NCBI GenBank assembly: GCA_947034885.2
Contig: OX344757.2
Coordinates: forward strand, 20,888,001-20,952,000
Reading direction: 5' to 3'
DNA length: 64,000 bases
Origin: Thuidium tamariscinum
Lineage: Eukaryota > Streptophyta > Bryopsida > Hypnales > Thuidiaceae
Below the pieces are notes generated by a model that worked only from the letters and a program-made list of their open reading frames with translations, made no database searches and was not told where the DNA came from. Below, one piece after another: positions 35,345 to 48,632 of the stretch. The position numbers and the translations under genes were made by a program. How positions within the stretch are numbered: the first letter of the stretch is position 1; each line of letters starts with the position of its first letter.

Positions 35345-38300
35345 TCAAACAGCAGATGGTCCAGTCTGCAACAAAATGCACAAGAATTGTTAACCCCGGG
35401 CTAACTGTAAACAGTAACTGAACTCATTGTTACATCATTTCTCTAACAGGTCAACTTTAACATGTACTAGCAGAGGAAAGGTATTCTGGCACCGAGCTAC
35501 ATTACTAGAATTTGGTGTCAAAAGCTCATATGGGCACTAGCTAGGTGTTTGAATGCTCCTCTGGAACCAACTTCTAGTACCACAAAACCTCTACCCTACT
35601 CGTAATGAAAGCTTGAATGTGGGGTAAAGGATACTAAAATCAAAACACCAAGTCAAAATTTTGAGGCAAACAAGGCACTCTCGTAATAGCTGTGACCCAT
35701 AAATTTCCACTCTATGTGCCTTTCAATCAACCTTTTGAAGTGCAAATTTAGAATTTCAAAAGTTCAGGAATGACTTAGTATTACATCAAATAAACTCTCA
35801 AAGGTCACCTAATCCATTGGGAATATATTTCTCTTTTCTATCAAATCCTTCAGATTTACTACATTTTGAGGTATTGAAGATATACCACTTAAAGACAATT
35901 TCTGAGTCTGACAAAAACAATCATATTCAAAGAATGTTCAAAAATTGTGTTATCTTCAATCTTGGAACACTAAACTTCTTTTTCTCTCACCCTCCACCCT
36001 CTTCTTCCCTTAGAACATCAAACCGGCACATTCAAACAACTATTTTTTAAGTGACGGGAATAGTCTCTCGGGCTGGCAATAACAACAGGATTGTAATGCA
36101 TACCTGTGCTTCAGAGACTTCTGCTGTGGGATCTTCCTGTACAGGATCCAGTTCTAATTGCTGGATACGCCGTTGCATATTTCGTTCATGCATGTATTCC
36201 AAGACCAACCTCACAGCCGTGCCCAACCCAAGCACCACCAAAACACCTGCGCAGTCCGCAAAATACATCAGTCTCCAACATCTCAAGCACAAATTATGAT
36301 AGATTGAAAGATAGTCTCGAAAGTTGCCATGAAGGATACGGACTAGAGAATGCTCGAGAGCCGGGAGGCACAACATATTTCCCAGCCAAGAAGTACAAAT
36401 ACCTAAATCACAAATATTCATACTTCTTGGTTAATCTAGGGATTTAGTAAGAGGAAGTTTTTGGACCGAGGCATAGCAGTGGTGTCCATGTTTAGATGAT
36501 TGAACTGAGGTGGAGGAGGAGAATTATAAGTCTATCCGCCACACGGTGGGGTGTACATAAACAAGACTGCTAACCACTGACCCGGATTTTCCTATGGGTC
36601 ACACAGCTCAAAATGTTTTCAACTCAATTTTTCTTAGATGACAAGAAGAGGGTGAATCTAACCAGCTTCAAGTCTAAATTTTCAGCCTCCTACTGAAGTT
36701 CACATTGGGGATGCTCTAAAACCATTTCCACCCTCGACTGCTCACTACAGGTCCGTTAAAAGCTCCAGCAAACACCTCTAGGTTAAGGCACGCATTCAAA
36801 GTAGGGAAATTCTAACCACCTCCCACATAAAAACACATATAGTTTTACTAAACATGATATGGTTTTCTGAAAGCTTAAAGGAAAACCCTATCAGTCGGTG
36901 ACGTAAAAGAGCGGTTGTACACACAGTGGGCGACGATGGTGATGACTCTCCCAAGTCCCAACCCATCTCCTCAAGCTCTCTCTCGCGTACTCATGGTGGT
37001 GCAAAGAGAAAGAAGGAGAAGAAGGGTAAAGAGGCTCAAGTAGACACAGACACGGTTCATCACTAGAACTACAACACTAGTTGCTTTGGAAAAGGAAATG
37101 TTTGAAATTCTTACCGAAGAGGAACCCTATTGGCATGGCGGCATAGCCGATGGTCGACGTGTTGATGGCGTCCACGAATAGGTACGTCATAAATCCAAGC
37201 AAGCCCAGCCACATGACGGGAATCAAAGGGTGTTTCCGAACAATCATGAGGAGCACGGGACGGTTCACCAGCGGGCCGCTCTGTAACCCTACCCGGCTGC
37301 GCGCTCCTGATGCCGCGGGGGCTTGTGCTGTTTGCGCAGTGCTGTAAGGGCCCCCCAGTCGCCATACCCAGAAATGGGGCTAAACACAAACACAATCAAA
37401 CCCTAATTTCAAAAATTCATTCACAGAAAGAATTCAAAAGAGCGCAAGGCAACAATTCATTCCGAAAATAATCGAAGCGCTAGGCAGTTTTCGTTACTGG
37501 GTTTCGGATTTCGAGGATTGAGACGGTATGTACAGTTGAAGGGTTTCGATGCGAAGGTGCCAACTTTGTAATTAGGGTGTGGAAACAAAAATGTCAAATA
37601 TTGAAGTTGGTTTCCATGTCCTTACTAGGGTTATAACAGCGTGAAGAATTGATGGTTACGAGTTTCAAGCAAAGCATTGGCTTGTCCTCTTGATAATCAC
37701 CTCATAAAATGATAATAATCACCTCTTGAAGTTCTCATAGTTTTAATGTAGTTCAATGTTGTGATTAGCAAGTTCAATCATATTCAGAATTAGCACCCGT
37801 TCCTTAAGGTTTGAAACCCACTAGGAAGCTGTTGATTGTTTGGGTTCACGCAGGCTATTGATTGGTTTGGTTTGCTTACCGCAGGTGATGTCGGAGGAGC
37901 TGCTATGTTGGACGCAACATGCCTGTAAGTTCAGAACAGTGCCACACGCGGAATCAGAATGTGCTCAGGAATTCATGAACAAAATGCACAACAGGCACAA
38001 ACAATTGATTGGTACTTACTGGCAAACCTCGCACTTGTTGGTGCCCTTGTTCTTGAACCACACCTCGATGCACGACTTATGCGACTTGGCCATTTCCCCA
38101 CGACACTGACATCCCAAGTCGATGAGCGGCTCCTCAGAACTTTGCTGACAAATTCTGCTCAGAGCCACAGCAGAAATGGGGTAAGAATCTCACCAATTTC
38201 GGGATTTCAATGAGGCTTTTCTTAATGAGATTCAGAAATTGCACTAGGAGTCCAGTCGCAGTTCAAGACTGAAGCTCCAAAAAACGGAGTCGCCTCAGGC

Positions 38301-39384
38301 AAACGCAAATTTGAAAATCCTACAAGACCCCCCGAGCTTCGGAACAAAATTCTGGGGCGAAGAATGCGAGAGAAACACCAAATAGGCAAACAAACTAACT
38401 GAAATCCTGAACTAGAATCTCCACCCCTAACGAATTCTTGTGCAGACACCGAGTGGCAAGAGACTAATCCAAGTGTCCATCTATGGAATTAATGAGGCGT
38501 TTCATAGTCAAAGTCTAGGGATGATAGAATAGGATACTCTAGGAATCCAACTCCTATGTTGACAGAATAAGATTCCAATTCTAGTGACGACAGAATAGGA
38601 TACACTAGGCATTCCATAGTCAATCTCTAGTGATGATCATAGAATAGGATACACAGAAGGACATTCCTCCAATTCCCATACTGCAATTCTCTTACAAGTC
38701 ACAGAATTCCTGAACTCCTCAAACCCTAAAAGAAATTCTCGTAACCTATTCGCCATACCTGCAGTGCTCCGCGGCGCTATCCGTGCTCCACGAGCTGATC
38801 GTCCTTCCTGGCCCAACACTAATCACGCTCTTCCTCACAGTCTCCAAATCGACTCCGCTCCCAACTTGCGCATCCGGTACATCCAACACAGAATGAAAAT
38901 CACTTGACCTGACCCCCACCAGCTGCACGTTCCTGGTCATAGCATCACTGCTCGTTCTCAACACCCTCGGAGCCTCAGGTTGTGCACTCACAACCCCCAC
39001 ACGAGACTCCCCTCGAGGTGGAGGCTTCTCTGGAGATTCATGTAACGGGTTGTGCACAACGATGCCATGCTCGTAACCTTCCTTCCATGACTTCTCCTCT
39101 GGGACACGCGCAATGACAAAGCCGTGAGAGGGGGGATGCTCGCCTGGTTGGGAGGATTGGCCGGTTTGGCCATTCTCTGAAGAGAGGCGATGGGCTGAAT
39201 TGTCCACCTGGATGCGAGAGAGCTGGTGGAGGTGGAGAGGGTTGACATGATGGTGTGTGTGTTGGGAGAGAGAAGAGTCGACAGAGAGAGCAGGGCGGAG
39301 GGAGACGTGGAGCTCGGCGTTCAGGTCGTCGTCGCTAATCTGGCCCTTGGGTCCCTTGATGAGGGAGTTGAATCGCCGGAGCAT
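35345..39384 (-). CDS. RING-CH (MARCH-type) membrane-anchored E3 ubiquitin ligase
   Basis: Predicted to pass ubiquitin to membrane targets. Exons: 38759-39384, 38020-38154, 37880-37922, 37115-37379, 36104-36246, 35345-35365; phases join to about 410 residues. Residues 1-205 are a low-complexity polar region. The C4HC3 RING-CH finger spans about 208-253: C-x2-C (HCRIC), GCQC, AKSH, KSC and NKCEVC are all present, with PLIDLGCQCRGEMAKSHKSC typical of plant members. Exon 1 ends inside the first zinc-ligand motif. Then come the plant-type HFWVW segment and hydrophobic stretches (PVMWLGLLGFMTYLFVDAIN; AAMPIGFLFGVLVVLGLGTA), likely membrane spans, and a basic then acidic tail. The last exon (TGPSAV-stop) is the weakest part. 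Introns 4 and 5 are 0.7-0.9 kb. Confidence 0.88.
38490..38660. repeat. Degenerate short tandem repeat in RING-CH intron 1
   Basis: The motif GACAGAATAGGATACACTAGG and variants recur three to four times with ATTCCATAGTCAA and CTAGTGATGA between them. It lies in intron 1 of the RING-CH gene. Confidence 0.6.
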
Positions 39385-39424
39385 TGTGATAAGAATTCAC
39401 GTCGTGAGGATTAGATGATGGTAA

Positions 39425-39745
39425 TAATCTGTTGGAAGGACCGTACATACACACAACAAGCACCAGATCATTAGCAAGGACAGTCTAGGAATCCCACCAT
39501 GAAAACCCTCAATGCAAAAATCCTGTGAGCTAAGGAAGCTGAAATTATGTTCATCTGCTAAAATCTAGAATTCAAGTCGCGTTCTGTCTGCGTGACTAGT
39601 TTATATAATCTGTTGGAACCATCATACATACACAACACGCAGCATATCCTCGTCAAGGACACTCTACAATTGCCACCATGAAAACCCTCAATACAAAAAT
39701 CCTGTAAACTAACGAAGCTCAAACCATGTTCACCTACTAAACCAT
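39425..39745. repeat. Tandem duplication, period about 181 bases, upstream of RING-CH start
   Basis: TAATCTGTTGGAA at 39425 and again at 39606; both units contain CCACCATGAAAACCCTCAAT and AAAATCCTGT. The units are moderately diverged. They lie 40-360 bases upstream of the RING-CH start codon, so in its 5'UTR or promoter. Confidence 0.75.
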
Positions 39746-40049
39746 CTCAAAACCCACGACGGCAGGAAAATTCAGTAATTCAATTCACCAACGAATTCAA
39801 GCATTTTAATAGAATCTGTATCGTCCCAAACCCAGGATGCAAAATCCTCGACTACTTCCAAGCCTTCTCAAGAAAAGTTTGCAAAAGAGACGTAAATCTA
39901 CAAGCAAATTCGCCAATCCACCCAACTTTCTCTGAAGAAACCTCGAATCTACAAAAATCTTCACACCAAGATTGCAACGACTGAAAGCTTACCCGGAGAG
40001 ATTCCCAACTCCACAAACCGCATCTCAGAACCGCATCTTCCAAATTCAA

Positions 40050-41130
40050 GTTCCGCGAGCCACCATCATTTCAACACGAATCTCCTGCCAAGTTTGCAAA
40101 CAATAATCCCAAATTTGCTTCACAGTCAAGAATCATCAGCTTCGCGTTCACTCAACTCACTCCGTACAAGCGGAAAATCCGCAGTGAAGTCGTCGTCGTT
40201 CAAGTGCACGTCGATTGCACGTCAAGAGCCAAAGCACCATCAACGTACAATAGATGGAAGCTCATCAAGTGGCCGCAATCTAACGTAGAACTACGGTGAA
40301 GTCACTAAAGTGCGAAACGAACTGAAATTCAGACTGAAGCAACAGGACAATCCCGAACCAAAGTAGTATCGTAAGGTAGTTCATGCAAGGATCTACCTTA
40401 CTCCCTACTTCGGAGCTGAAGCTTTAGCTTTGGGAGTTCGGAAGCTAGTTGTAAAGTGCCAGCTCAAAGGTTTTCACGCTACGTGGAGGCTAACTGTGGC
40501 TGACATCTCGAGGACAGGTGTTGAGGAGAACGTGATTCTCGGCTTTAAGGAGTTTGTGGGTCCCGGATCTATCATTTCTGCTGCGAGCGTTCGAGCCAGC
40601 CACAGAAGCAGGGTGAGTGGGAATTTGTTAATTTTAGGGTGGTTTGATTCGGCGCTAGGAAGTAGAATCATGGAACGCAGTATTTTTCTGCAGTTGACTT
40701 GGACTCGGAGTCTACTCTAGAACTCGTCTACTGTAAGCTTCCTGAGTGGATCAATGCTTCAGTGGATCCAGTCTGGAAAAGCCAAATCCTTTTGGAGCGG
40801 CTTTTGATCCCAGAGCTGTTGAAGCTCTCCGTCCGTCGTCAGTTGCAGAGGCTCCAAAGCTGCCTGGGAGCCTACAGTAGCTTAAACTTCGAGGCTCCCA
40901 GTGGTACAGTATTGTACAGTACAGTGGTGAGGAGTACGAAGGGGGGGAGAGGAAGGGTCGTTTTACACGGCAACCAGATGGCGATGCCTGGAGTTGACAG
41001 GGTTGACGGTGAATGGGTTCGCCTGCCACGGCGTGCCACCGAATGTTTGTTGGCGCTGGATCAGGGCTTTTTCTGCAGAGTTTTTGAATGGGGCCAGAGT
41101 GGCGATCAGTCAATCAATGATGCTGTTTTG
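40050..41130. other. GC-richer island without a recognised gene
   Basis: Base composition is gene-like compared with the AT-rich DNA beyond 41300, and several short open frames exist on both strands (for example 40751-41113 minus). None shows a family motif, and none joins across clear splice sites. It may be the far 5' region of the RING-CH gene, a gene remnant, or a non-coding transcript. Confidence 0.4.
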
Positions 41131-41149
41131 GAGGTGGAACTATTAAAAA

Positions 41150-41290
41150 TCATGCATTTTGATCTCCCCTTTCCACCCCTAATTCTAAGGATGAATAGTT
41201 GCACTTCTATCCTACAAGGAAAGATTCTCTACCATCCATTGGACATGAAGTGCTTGTCACATCCATCAAGGATTAAGGGTCACAAGGGTT
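41150..41290 (+). repeat. Fragment of family B (second half)
   Basis: CATGCATTTTGATCTCCCCT, AATAGTTGCACTTCTATCC and CAAGGAAAGATTCT match 28905-29050. It directly abuts the GC-richer island at 40050-41130. Confidence 0.65.
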
Positions 41291-41299
41291 TAGATTTAT

Positions 41300-44200
41300 T
41301 CCCAATTCCTTTTTTTTTGCTTTGTATTTATATACATTCTTTAATCTTTAATCTTTTCCTTCAATTACTTGGTAGAATGTGAAACCATGTAGGAAGTGAT
41401 ATAATAATCCAAATTACAAGTGCTACATGTCATTGGTTCATGCTTAGCATATATACAAACTTTTGTAAATAATGTATAAGTCAATTTATATGCCTTCTAT
41501 ATAATTACACGAAAACTCATTACATTGTGTCAAAAAGAAGGTTTTCTAGACTCCTTTCAAGATTAGGTCAAATACAAGCAATCACTTTTGCTTTTTAAGT
41601 TTTTGAAATGATATTAACTTAGAAAGTTTCAAAGAAGAGAAAGAATTGTGAGGTAAATCATCAAAATAAGTACCCTTAATCATGAGGTGGTTTAGGTTTA
41701 TTTTGAAAAGTAGAATTCTTTAATATATGTGCTAAAATATTTGATAATAAGCTTTGGCATACAGATGCTATATGCAAAAAATTATGAAGGGTTTGAGTTT
41801 TACTTTAGTTAAGGTTCTATGATCATCTTTTCAATATATGTGTGTATTGATTTTAGAAATGTTCACAAAGTAATGATGCCAATTTTAGGTTGGGTGCAAT
41901 TTTAAGTGAACCCACCTTAACTTCACCTTCCATCTTACTTGGTAAATGACCAACCATTTTGATATGCTCCATAGTGTTGTTGTACTATTGGCTATGACTT
42001 CTACTCCAACAATAGCTAATTAGCCATAGTGAAGCCACCTCCTTACTTACCTCCCAAAGTCATTCCAAGGGTGCATGTAAAAAAGAAAATTATTTTGTGC
42101 TTGATTAACCCTTGAACGTCACAAGGGAAGTTTTTCAAACCTTTGATTATGGGAGACTGGGTTCATCAAACCTTATAATGTTTGCATCTATACGATGGAT
42201 TTTCTTAAAAAAATGAGTTTAGATTGATGAGGTTGTTGGCTATAGATCTGTATGGTGAAGAATGCAATAATCAATTTTAATTCAAGTTATGTTGCTTCTT
42301 TTAAAAATGGTCACATCTTCAAAGCTATTTGGTTTGTGACGCTTAAGGGTTAATTTACCTCCTATGCCTCTCCTAGCTCATTTGGGCCCCTGATTACGAA
42401 TATGAATTAAAAAATTTAAAATTTAATCATGAAATGCAAATTAAAAAAATTCAGCATTTTCTCTAGGGCACGAGGAAGGGGGTACATTCAGTACCACTCA
42501 CTTTCTGGCTTTGGACTTGCAGCAAGTTAGGTACAAAGTGCTTCTGTGCATCAGTCGGGTACAAGTTCCTGTAACTTAAAGATTAACTTCTTTTCTTTTA
42601 AACAAATGAAACAGGTTAAAGATTAACTTAGAGCCCAGACTATTTCCATTCAACCTTGCCGCAACTAGTAAGTTAAGTTAAGTTACCACTTACCACTCAC
42701 TGATGCATGAAGTTTATGATGTTCCTAAAGTACTTCTGTTAGTAGCCTTCAGTATGTTACCTGACAGCATACCCATTATGGCACGCTTTCCCCATTGCAC
42801 TCCCTATGTACACATGTCCAACATTTCAGTCAAAAAGAAAAAAGTAGTGATCAGATGTAGAGAGGGGATGCAATCAAAATTGAAAAGAATCCACAATAGG
42901 TACTAAGAGCATCACCATAGCTTCCGGGCCAAAGGCGCAAATTGGGTATAGGGCCGGGTTGGGTGACACTCGATACCCTATGGCACACAAGATAAGGCTC
43001 ACAAAATGCCTAGTCATGGCCAAGTTTCTTGAGGAAATGGGGAAATGGAGATTGGCCGGCCTAGCCTGGCAAGGGGATTGATTGTACTTTGAAACCCCGA
43101 CCAACCATCCAATTTTAAATTTTTAAAAAAATGAAATGCTTACAAGCAATTTCACATATAGAAATTGAGACTTTTCTTGTCCTCCAAAAGATGGAAAATG
43201 AAATTCATTTAGGTTTGAATTTCCAAGTGACAAGTGGAGCTCACTATCTCATCTTGGGGTGGGAGAAGGTGTCCCAACCCATGTAGGACAAATGTGAGTA
43301 TGAACTTGAAGGAATTCCTTCAAATTCATACTCGTATTAATCCTTTATGGATTGGGACACCTTCTCAATTTTAAAAATCCACATGGGATGAGTTACCTTT
43401 ACCCACTCCATATGGATATAGGAAGAAGTGACTTTGCAATGAAGCAAGGCTCCTTATATCCACATGGGTTGAGGCACCTCCTTCCACCCTATGTAGACAT
43501 AATGGACCTTACTCCAAAATATTGGAAACAAACATTGGATGAGGAAGAAACAAATTGAAGTTCACTGTAATCCCAAAATGTTTGATTTTTGAACTTCGAA
43601 TTGCTCCCAAATATTCAAAACAAGTTGGATTTCCATGAAAATTTCACCACAATAATTGGATTTCTAAAGAAATATATTTCAACACATTTTTATTGAAAAC
43701 AAACATTGGGTGAAGGAGATAGAAGCCCTCAAAGTTATAGCCATCAACTGTAGTTTGGTGAATTGAAATTGAACCTATGAACTTTGATTGGCACCCAAAA
43801 AATCATTACATCTTGGATTGATCTAAAAATTTTACTACACAAACTAGACTAGTATGCCCAACATTCCTGACAAGTTTTATTGAATTTTTTACATTGGATG
43901 CAAATGTTACAACACTTTGAATTAAATTGTGAAGACGACTTTTGTCCCCTTAGGCAATGAAGGCTTAAACTTAGTTATACAATTGTTGCAAAAGTCTACA
44001 ACAACACTCTTGTTGCATATTTCTCTTTGTGAGAGACATAAAAAATGTGTGTTTGAGAAATCACATAAATGCTCATCATGCTTTAAGTTTCCATTGTAAA
44101 ATATATGGAATGAAATAATTGGATGATATTTCTCCAAGATGAAAATGTAGTAGTTGTAATAGGAGTGGTGACACTTTATATACTTGTGTAATATGATAGA

Positions 44201-45914
44201 TGCTTACTTTGGGCTTTATTTGGTTTCAAGAACCTCAAAGGGAAAAATAACTTTGATCTCATTGTAAGTGACATTAATTAAAAGTATATGAAAGCATCAT
44301 CCATGCATCATGACAAACTTGTCAATAAAAAGTAACTTTTGAATTATTAGTAAGGACTTATAATCTTGCTTATAATTTAGAAGTTGACGTGAGATATGCA
44401 AAACCACTATCAAAAGTCTTTCTAATTGATTCCTCTATCTACATATGTCCAATGTTTTAGCCATTAGTAGGAGGGCGGCATTGATTAAATTTCAAATGAT
44501 AGATAAAAAAATTTCAATTTCAAAACCCTTCTTTGTAAATCTTTGTAAGTGACTTCGATAAATAAGAAAATAAAAACATCACTATAATATGAGCTTAATG
44601 TTTTGAATTTTATAGAAAGAAATCATGTAAAAATTACAAATATTCAATCTACAATAAGTTTAGAATGAATTTTAATTTTAGATATTAGGAATTATTGAAA
44701 AATATAAGTTTGTTTCACAACCAATCTTAACTATCTTTTGGATATAATCTGCAAATTATATTTTATGACAATTGCTTGAAAATCATCACTAAATTAGTAT
44801 TATAAAGTATTTTTTGAAACATTTTGAAGTTCTAAAATATTATAAATGAAATTTCTAAAAAGAATGTAGAATTTTTCATCCATATTGTTCATTTTTTGGA
44901 ACATTTAAAATTGTATTAGAAATTGAAGAGAATGACATTTTTGAGTGTAAAACTCTCAAACATTTATTTGATGACCATTCTCAAGTCAAAGAGATAAAAC
45001 AACCAAGAAAAGTTGTGGTAATAAAGGTTACATCAATCAAAGAAGACACTTCTATAAAAAAAAAACTAAAATAGTTGTTGCAACCAAAACAAGAAGACTT
45101 GTAGTAGATAAAAACCAAAAACATTAATAGCTTGAACTATCAAAATCCTAAAATGTGTTTTTTACTTTGCCAAAACCATTTGGCACTAAAAAAAAGGGAG
45201 TAATTTTGTATTCTATTGCTGAATTTGACCTTAAGATAAAAGGCCTACAAAATTTGTATATAGTGCAATAATATCAGATGTAGAGGAGTCACAAAAGTTG
45301 CTTACCTTATTGAAAAAGGTCTTGAACACCTTCTTTCAAAACTAAAGGGGTCTTTTTAGAGGATAAATGTAAATATACATTGTCCTTTAGGAGTTAGTTT
45401 AAATGCTTATAGAATGTAGAAGGTTGCATAACATTAAATAATTTTCACAAGTGAATTCAAGTTGTATGTAGAAATTCAAATAAATGAAGTTGAACAATTT
45501 TTAAAATTGCCATCTACAAAAATTCTAATGACTTGGTGTGACAATAAATTAACCCATGTAGACCTACACAATCGTTTTTTGGTCAATTTTCTTCTTTTTA
45601 CAACTTCTTGTTCTCAAAGTTTGAGTGTTATATATATAATTTCATAAAAAAAAAGACTTTGTTAAATTTTTTTTTGAGTTTCACTCTACTTTTTAGAATT
45701 TTTTAAAGTTTAGTGGTGTAGTGTTGTTTAGTGTTTACAACTCATTTTGGGGGACTAAGTTTGGGCATGGACTAAAAATTCATGCAACAAATGTGATTGT
45801 TGTCTACCTCAAGAAGGTTGACCTACCTCTAAGAGGAGAGAGGGCCCATTTTGAAAGATTGACCCTTGCTTCTATGGGTCTTCAAGGGTTAATAAGCTCC
45901 AAACTTTGTTTATA
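41300..45914. other. AT-rich gene-free region
   Basis: No gene recognised. Contains a possible solo element end (AAGAGCATCACCATAGC near 42906, like the ends of the element at 51950) and the palindrome cluster at 43263-43510. Confidence 0.5.
43263..43366. repeat. Near-perfect 104-base palindrome
   Basis: Arms of 52 bases meet at GGAATTCC (43311-43318). The left arm starts GAGAAGGTGTCCCAACCCAT; the right arm ends ATGGATTGGGACACCTTCTC. A few mismatches lie in the middle of the arms. Related inverted segments (CCATATGGATATAGGAAG and CTCCTTATATCCACATGG) follow to about 43510. Candidate fold-back element or small-RNA precursor. Confidence 0.8.
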
Positions 45915-46740
45915 GTTGTAGAGCCCCCCATTTCCAAGGAAGTCTTCTTATCCAACCTATAGGTGCAATTATTTCCAACTAAAATTGTAGAATAGATTTC
46001 CAACCAAAGCTTGGAATGTGATTTTTTCTTCTTTCCAAGGTTGGGACTAGTAAGGTCATGTCACATGTCCCAAAGTACTTAGCGAGAACGTAGAAAGTTG
46101 AGAATGGGAAAGTAGTTCTGGAATGATCAAAATTGGAAGAGTCTAGACATTAGCTATGGATTCAGGGCATTTTTAGCTCTGAATATTTATAATAATTTAG
46201 GAACTAAAATTATGAAAAGAAATTGCAACCCCTGTGATTACTATCTTTCTAAGGTAGTCGGCTCTAAAATGGAGCGGACATTAAGAATGGACCCTATAAA
46301 AGGCTGTAAAATGAACAATAGGTGGTTCTTAAATGGACCCTCCACATTAATTGAATGAATTAAGGAAAGATGCATCGGAAATAGTGAGAGCCAATCATAC
46401 TCTTTGCTTTTTCATATTTTTTTAGAAATTGCAAGTGAACCATTCATGGAAGACCTAGAGACATAAAATAACGGCACATCTCCTTTGAAAATTCATAACT
46501 AATTTTAAAATGCTTCAAAAACTATGAAACCACTTGTGTTAGATTTCTCATCGATTTCTCTTTCTGTGAAAAATGGGCTAAAAATATTTCCATTCAAGAA
46601 AATACATGAAAAAAGGGGACCAGCCCTTCGATGCTCCATTACAGAGCCGACTACCTTACACTGCAACAAATTTACAGTGCCTTCTGCTCCAAAACATGCA
46701 CAGAATCAGGGAAGTGATTGGCTATGGGTGGTTCTACCAT
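45915..46740 (+). mobile_element. MITE-like element, family B, copy 4 (longest form)
   Basis: The interior matches copy 1 closely (TTTCCAACCAAAGCTTGGAATGT, GGGACTAGTAAGGTCATGT, GGAATGATCAAAATTGGAAGA). The right end GATTGGCTATGGGTGGTTCTACC is typical; the left end (GTAGAGCCCCCCATTT) is a weaker inverted match. About 400 bases near 46200-46650 are not shared with the other copies. Confidence 0.55.
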
Positions 46741-46820
46741 ATGACCTTAAATGCATGTTCCGTATATTTTGTGCATTCGTGGGTTCAGCATCCACCCACA
46801 TGCAATCTGACAAAAACAAC

Positions 46821-46868
46821 AAGGGGAACAGGGGGAACAGAGGGAACAGAGGGGAACAGTGAGGGAAC
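46821..46868 (+). repeat. GGGGAACA-type minisatellite
   Basis: Five imperfect copies of a 9-11 base unit, (A)GGGGAACA(G), just downstream of the family B element. The related string GGGGAACAGGG also occurs near the right end of the inverted-repeat element at 48360-48632. Confidence 0.8.
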
Positions 46869-47298
46869 ACTGAGCAAGTCCAGCCAGAGTTCCAGTTTTG
46901 TTCTCCCTTCTGCTGGTCAACCCCCTGTTATAGATAATAGACAGAATCCAATCCTGCACGTACCTCGACAACCAAACATTTCTTTAATTTATTTTTTGGA
47001 CACAAGTGAAGCAAGCAACATTTAACATTTTCATATGTCCGTTTCATTTGGCCCCCCCTACCCCCCCCCCCAAAAAAAATAATTATTATGTGTAATCAAA
47101 CATTCAGTTTTCTTGAATATTTTTTTACTTTCAGTTTGTTAGTTTGTTCTTAGTAGTATATTCTTCAAGATCCATGTGTCAAAACTTGGTAGATACTCAT
47201 GGAATTGCTAAAATCAACATCATCTACAAAATTTTAGAATTTGTAACAAAAGGATTTTATTTCTAACTAGTATTTGTGTGATATGTAAAAAAATTGGG

Positions 47299-47627
47299 CA
47301 TTAGATGAAATTCGAGGGCAAGAAGAGACTATTTTGGGTTTGTCCCCTTGGTAGTTCCCTATGCTAGCAAGAAACTGCAAACCAACCTTGATAGCCCGAT
47401 TTTTTGAATCTTCAAAAAATAAAAAATAAAAAGTTTTTCCCAAAATTTCTAAAACTATTAAAAATTTGAAAATTAAATTTAAGAAATCTAATCAATTTTT
47501 TAAAATTAAATTAATATATGATGTGGCATAATCTTCACCACATCAGACAACTAATGTAGCACTGTTCCTGGAGTTCCCATAGTCCGGAAACTTGTAGTCT
47601 CTTCTTGCCTTCAAATTTCATCTAGTA
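47299..47627. mobile_element. MITE-like element, family A, copy 1
   Basis: Terminal inverted repeats of about 35 bases: CATTAGATGAAATTCGAGGG at the left and the reverse complement of TTGCCTTCAAATTTCATCTA at the right, continuing inward as GCAAGAAGAGACTA on both sides. Non-coding, AT-rich interior. Confidence 0.8.
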
Positions 47628-48359
47628 GTCCAAGGGCAATGTCTGTCCAAAAACAAAGCCTACAAAGTGAAGTAAAAAATATCCTTCAAAAGAGCCTTGG
47701 ACTTTTGGCATTGTTATAAGATCTATAAAGCAAAGTCAAGCTCTTGAGACCTATAACTCAAATTTCATTTGCAAAGAAGATTTATATTTGAATAGCGACT
47801 CAAATTAGAAAGGCATATACAAATTTACAATGCAAAATGATGTTATATTCTTCTTACGTTAGTTAAGCACCTATCTCTCTAAGAACTCATAATTTTTTTC
47901 TAACTTTTGAATGTTTATTAAAAAAGATTAGATCTTGTTGCCTAGAAGTCCATTTCTTTCTAAATGAAAAAATTAAGGAAAAAACCTAAGATCTTGTACT
48001 TTGTTTCAGATGCCCGAATTTTCCAAAGCCCATTTCAACTTGTAAAGAACTTTAACACTTAAATAGGAGTATATTTTGTGGGAAGTCCTTGAGTTTGCAA
48101 TTGATGGATTGAATTTAAGACATGTAGGGATTGTAGGGCCATTATTCCCTAAAAACACAAACTACCCTTCTACTTTGAAAATCCAAAATTGGATGGTGCT
48201 ACTTAAAACAAAAATCATTTAGGGTTTAGAATACATATATGGATATGTTGTATAATCTATGACAAATATTCAAATATAGACATATTTTAATAAATGTGGT
48301 TATGTTTATTCAAAGATATACACATGTGTCTATACAACCATATAGAATATATACAAATG

Positions 48360-48632
48360 CATTAGAGGAGATTCAAGGGCAACGGGAGACTATGAGTTCC
48401 CGAAGCAGTGAACACCGGAATCTGCCACAGGAATGCAGAATTGGCCTCTACTGACGTGGTCGAGAATGTGCCATGTCACCGATTTTTTTTTTGAATTTTT
48501 TTTGGACTTCTTTTTGCTTTTTAGGACGATTTTTTTTATTTTTTTGAAAAAAGAAAAAAAAATTCCTGACTGGGAACAATTCGGGGAACAGGGCTTTCGT
48601 AGTCTCCTGTTGCCCTCGAATCTCCTCTAATG
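48360..48632. mobile_element. MITE-like element, family A, copy 2
   Basis: Ends CATTAGAGGAGATTCAAGGG and CCCTCGAATCTCCTCTAATG are near-perfect inverted repeats, extending to GCAACGGGAGACTA and TAGTCTCCTGTTGC. The best preserved family member. The interior is T-rich and non-coding. Confidence 0.85.

Noticed and set aside
37111..37395. 94-codon minus-strand frame starting MCLCLAPFLGMATGG
   Set aside because: Wrong frame over RING-CH exon 4; the frame one base over gives the plant-type HFWVW and membrane segments and fits the splice phases.
42906..43110. Possible element beginning AAGAGCATCACCATAGC
   Set aside because: The left end resembles the element at 51950, but no inverted right end was found.
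46524..47025. Overlapping frames of 112 and 139 codons
   Set aside because: They cross the end of a family B element and a GGGGAACA minisatellite; the translation is low-complexity and no family is seen.
47052..47071. Poly-C run
   Set aside because: A simple homopolymer tract interrupted by TA; may also be error-prone sequence.
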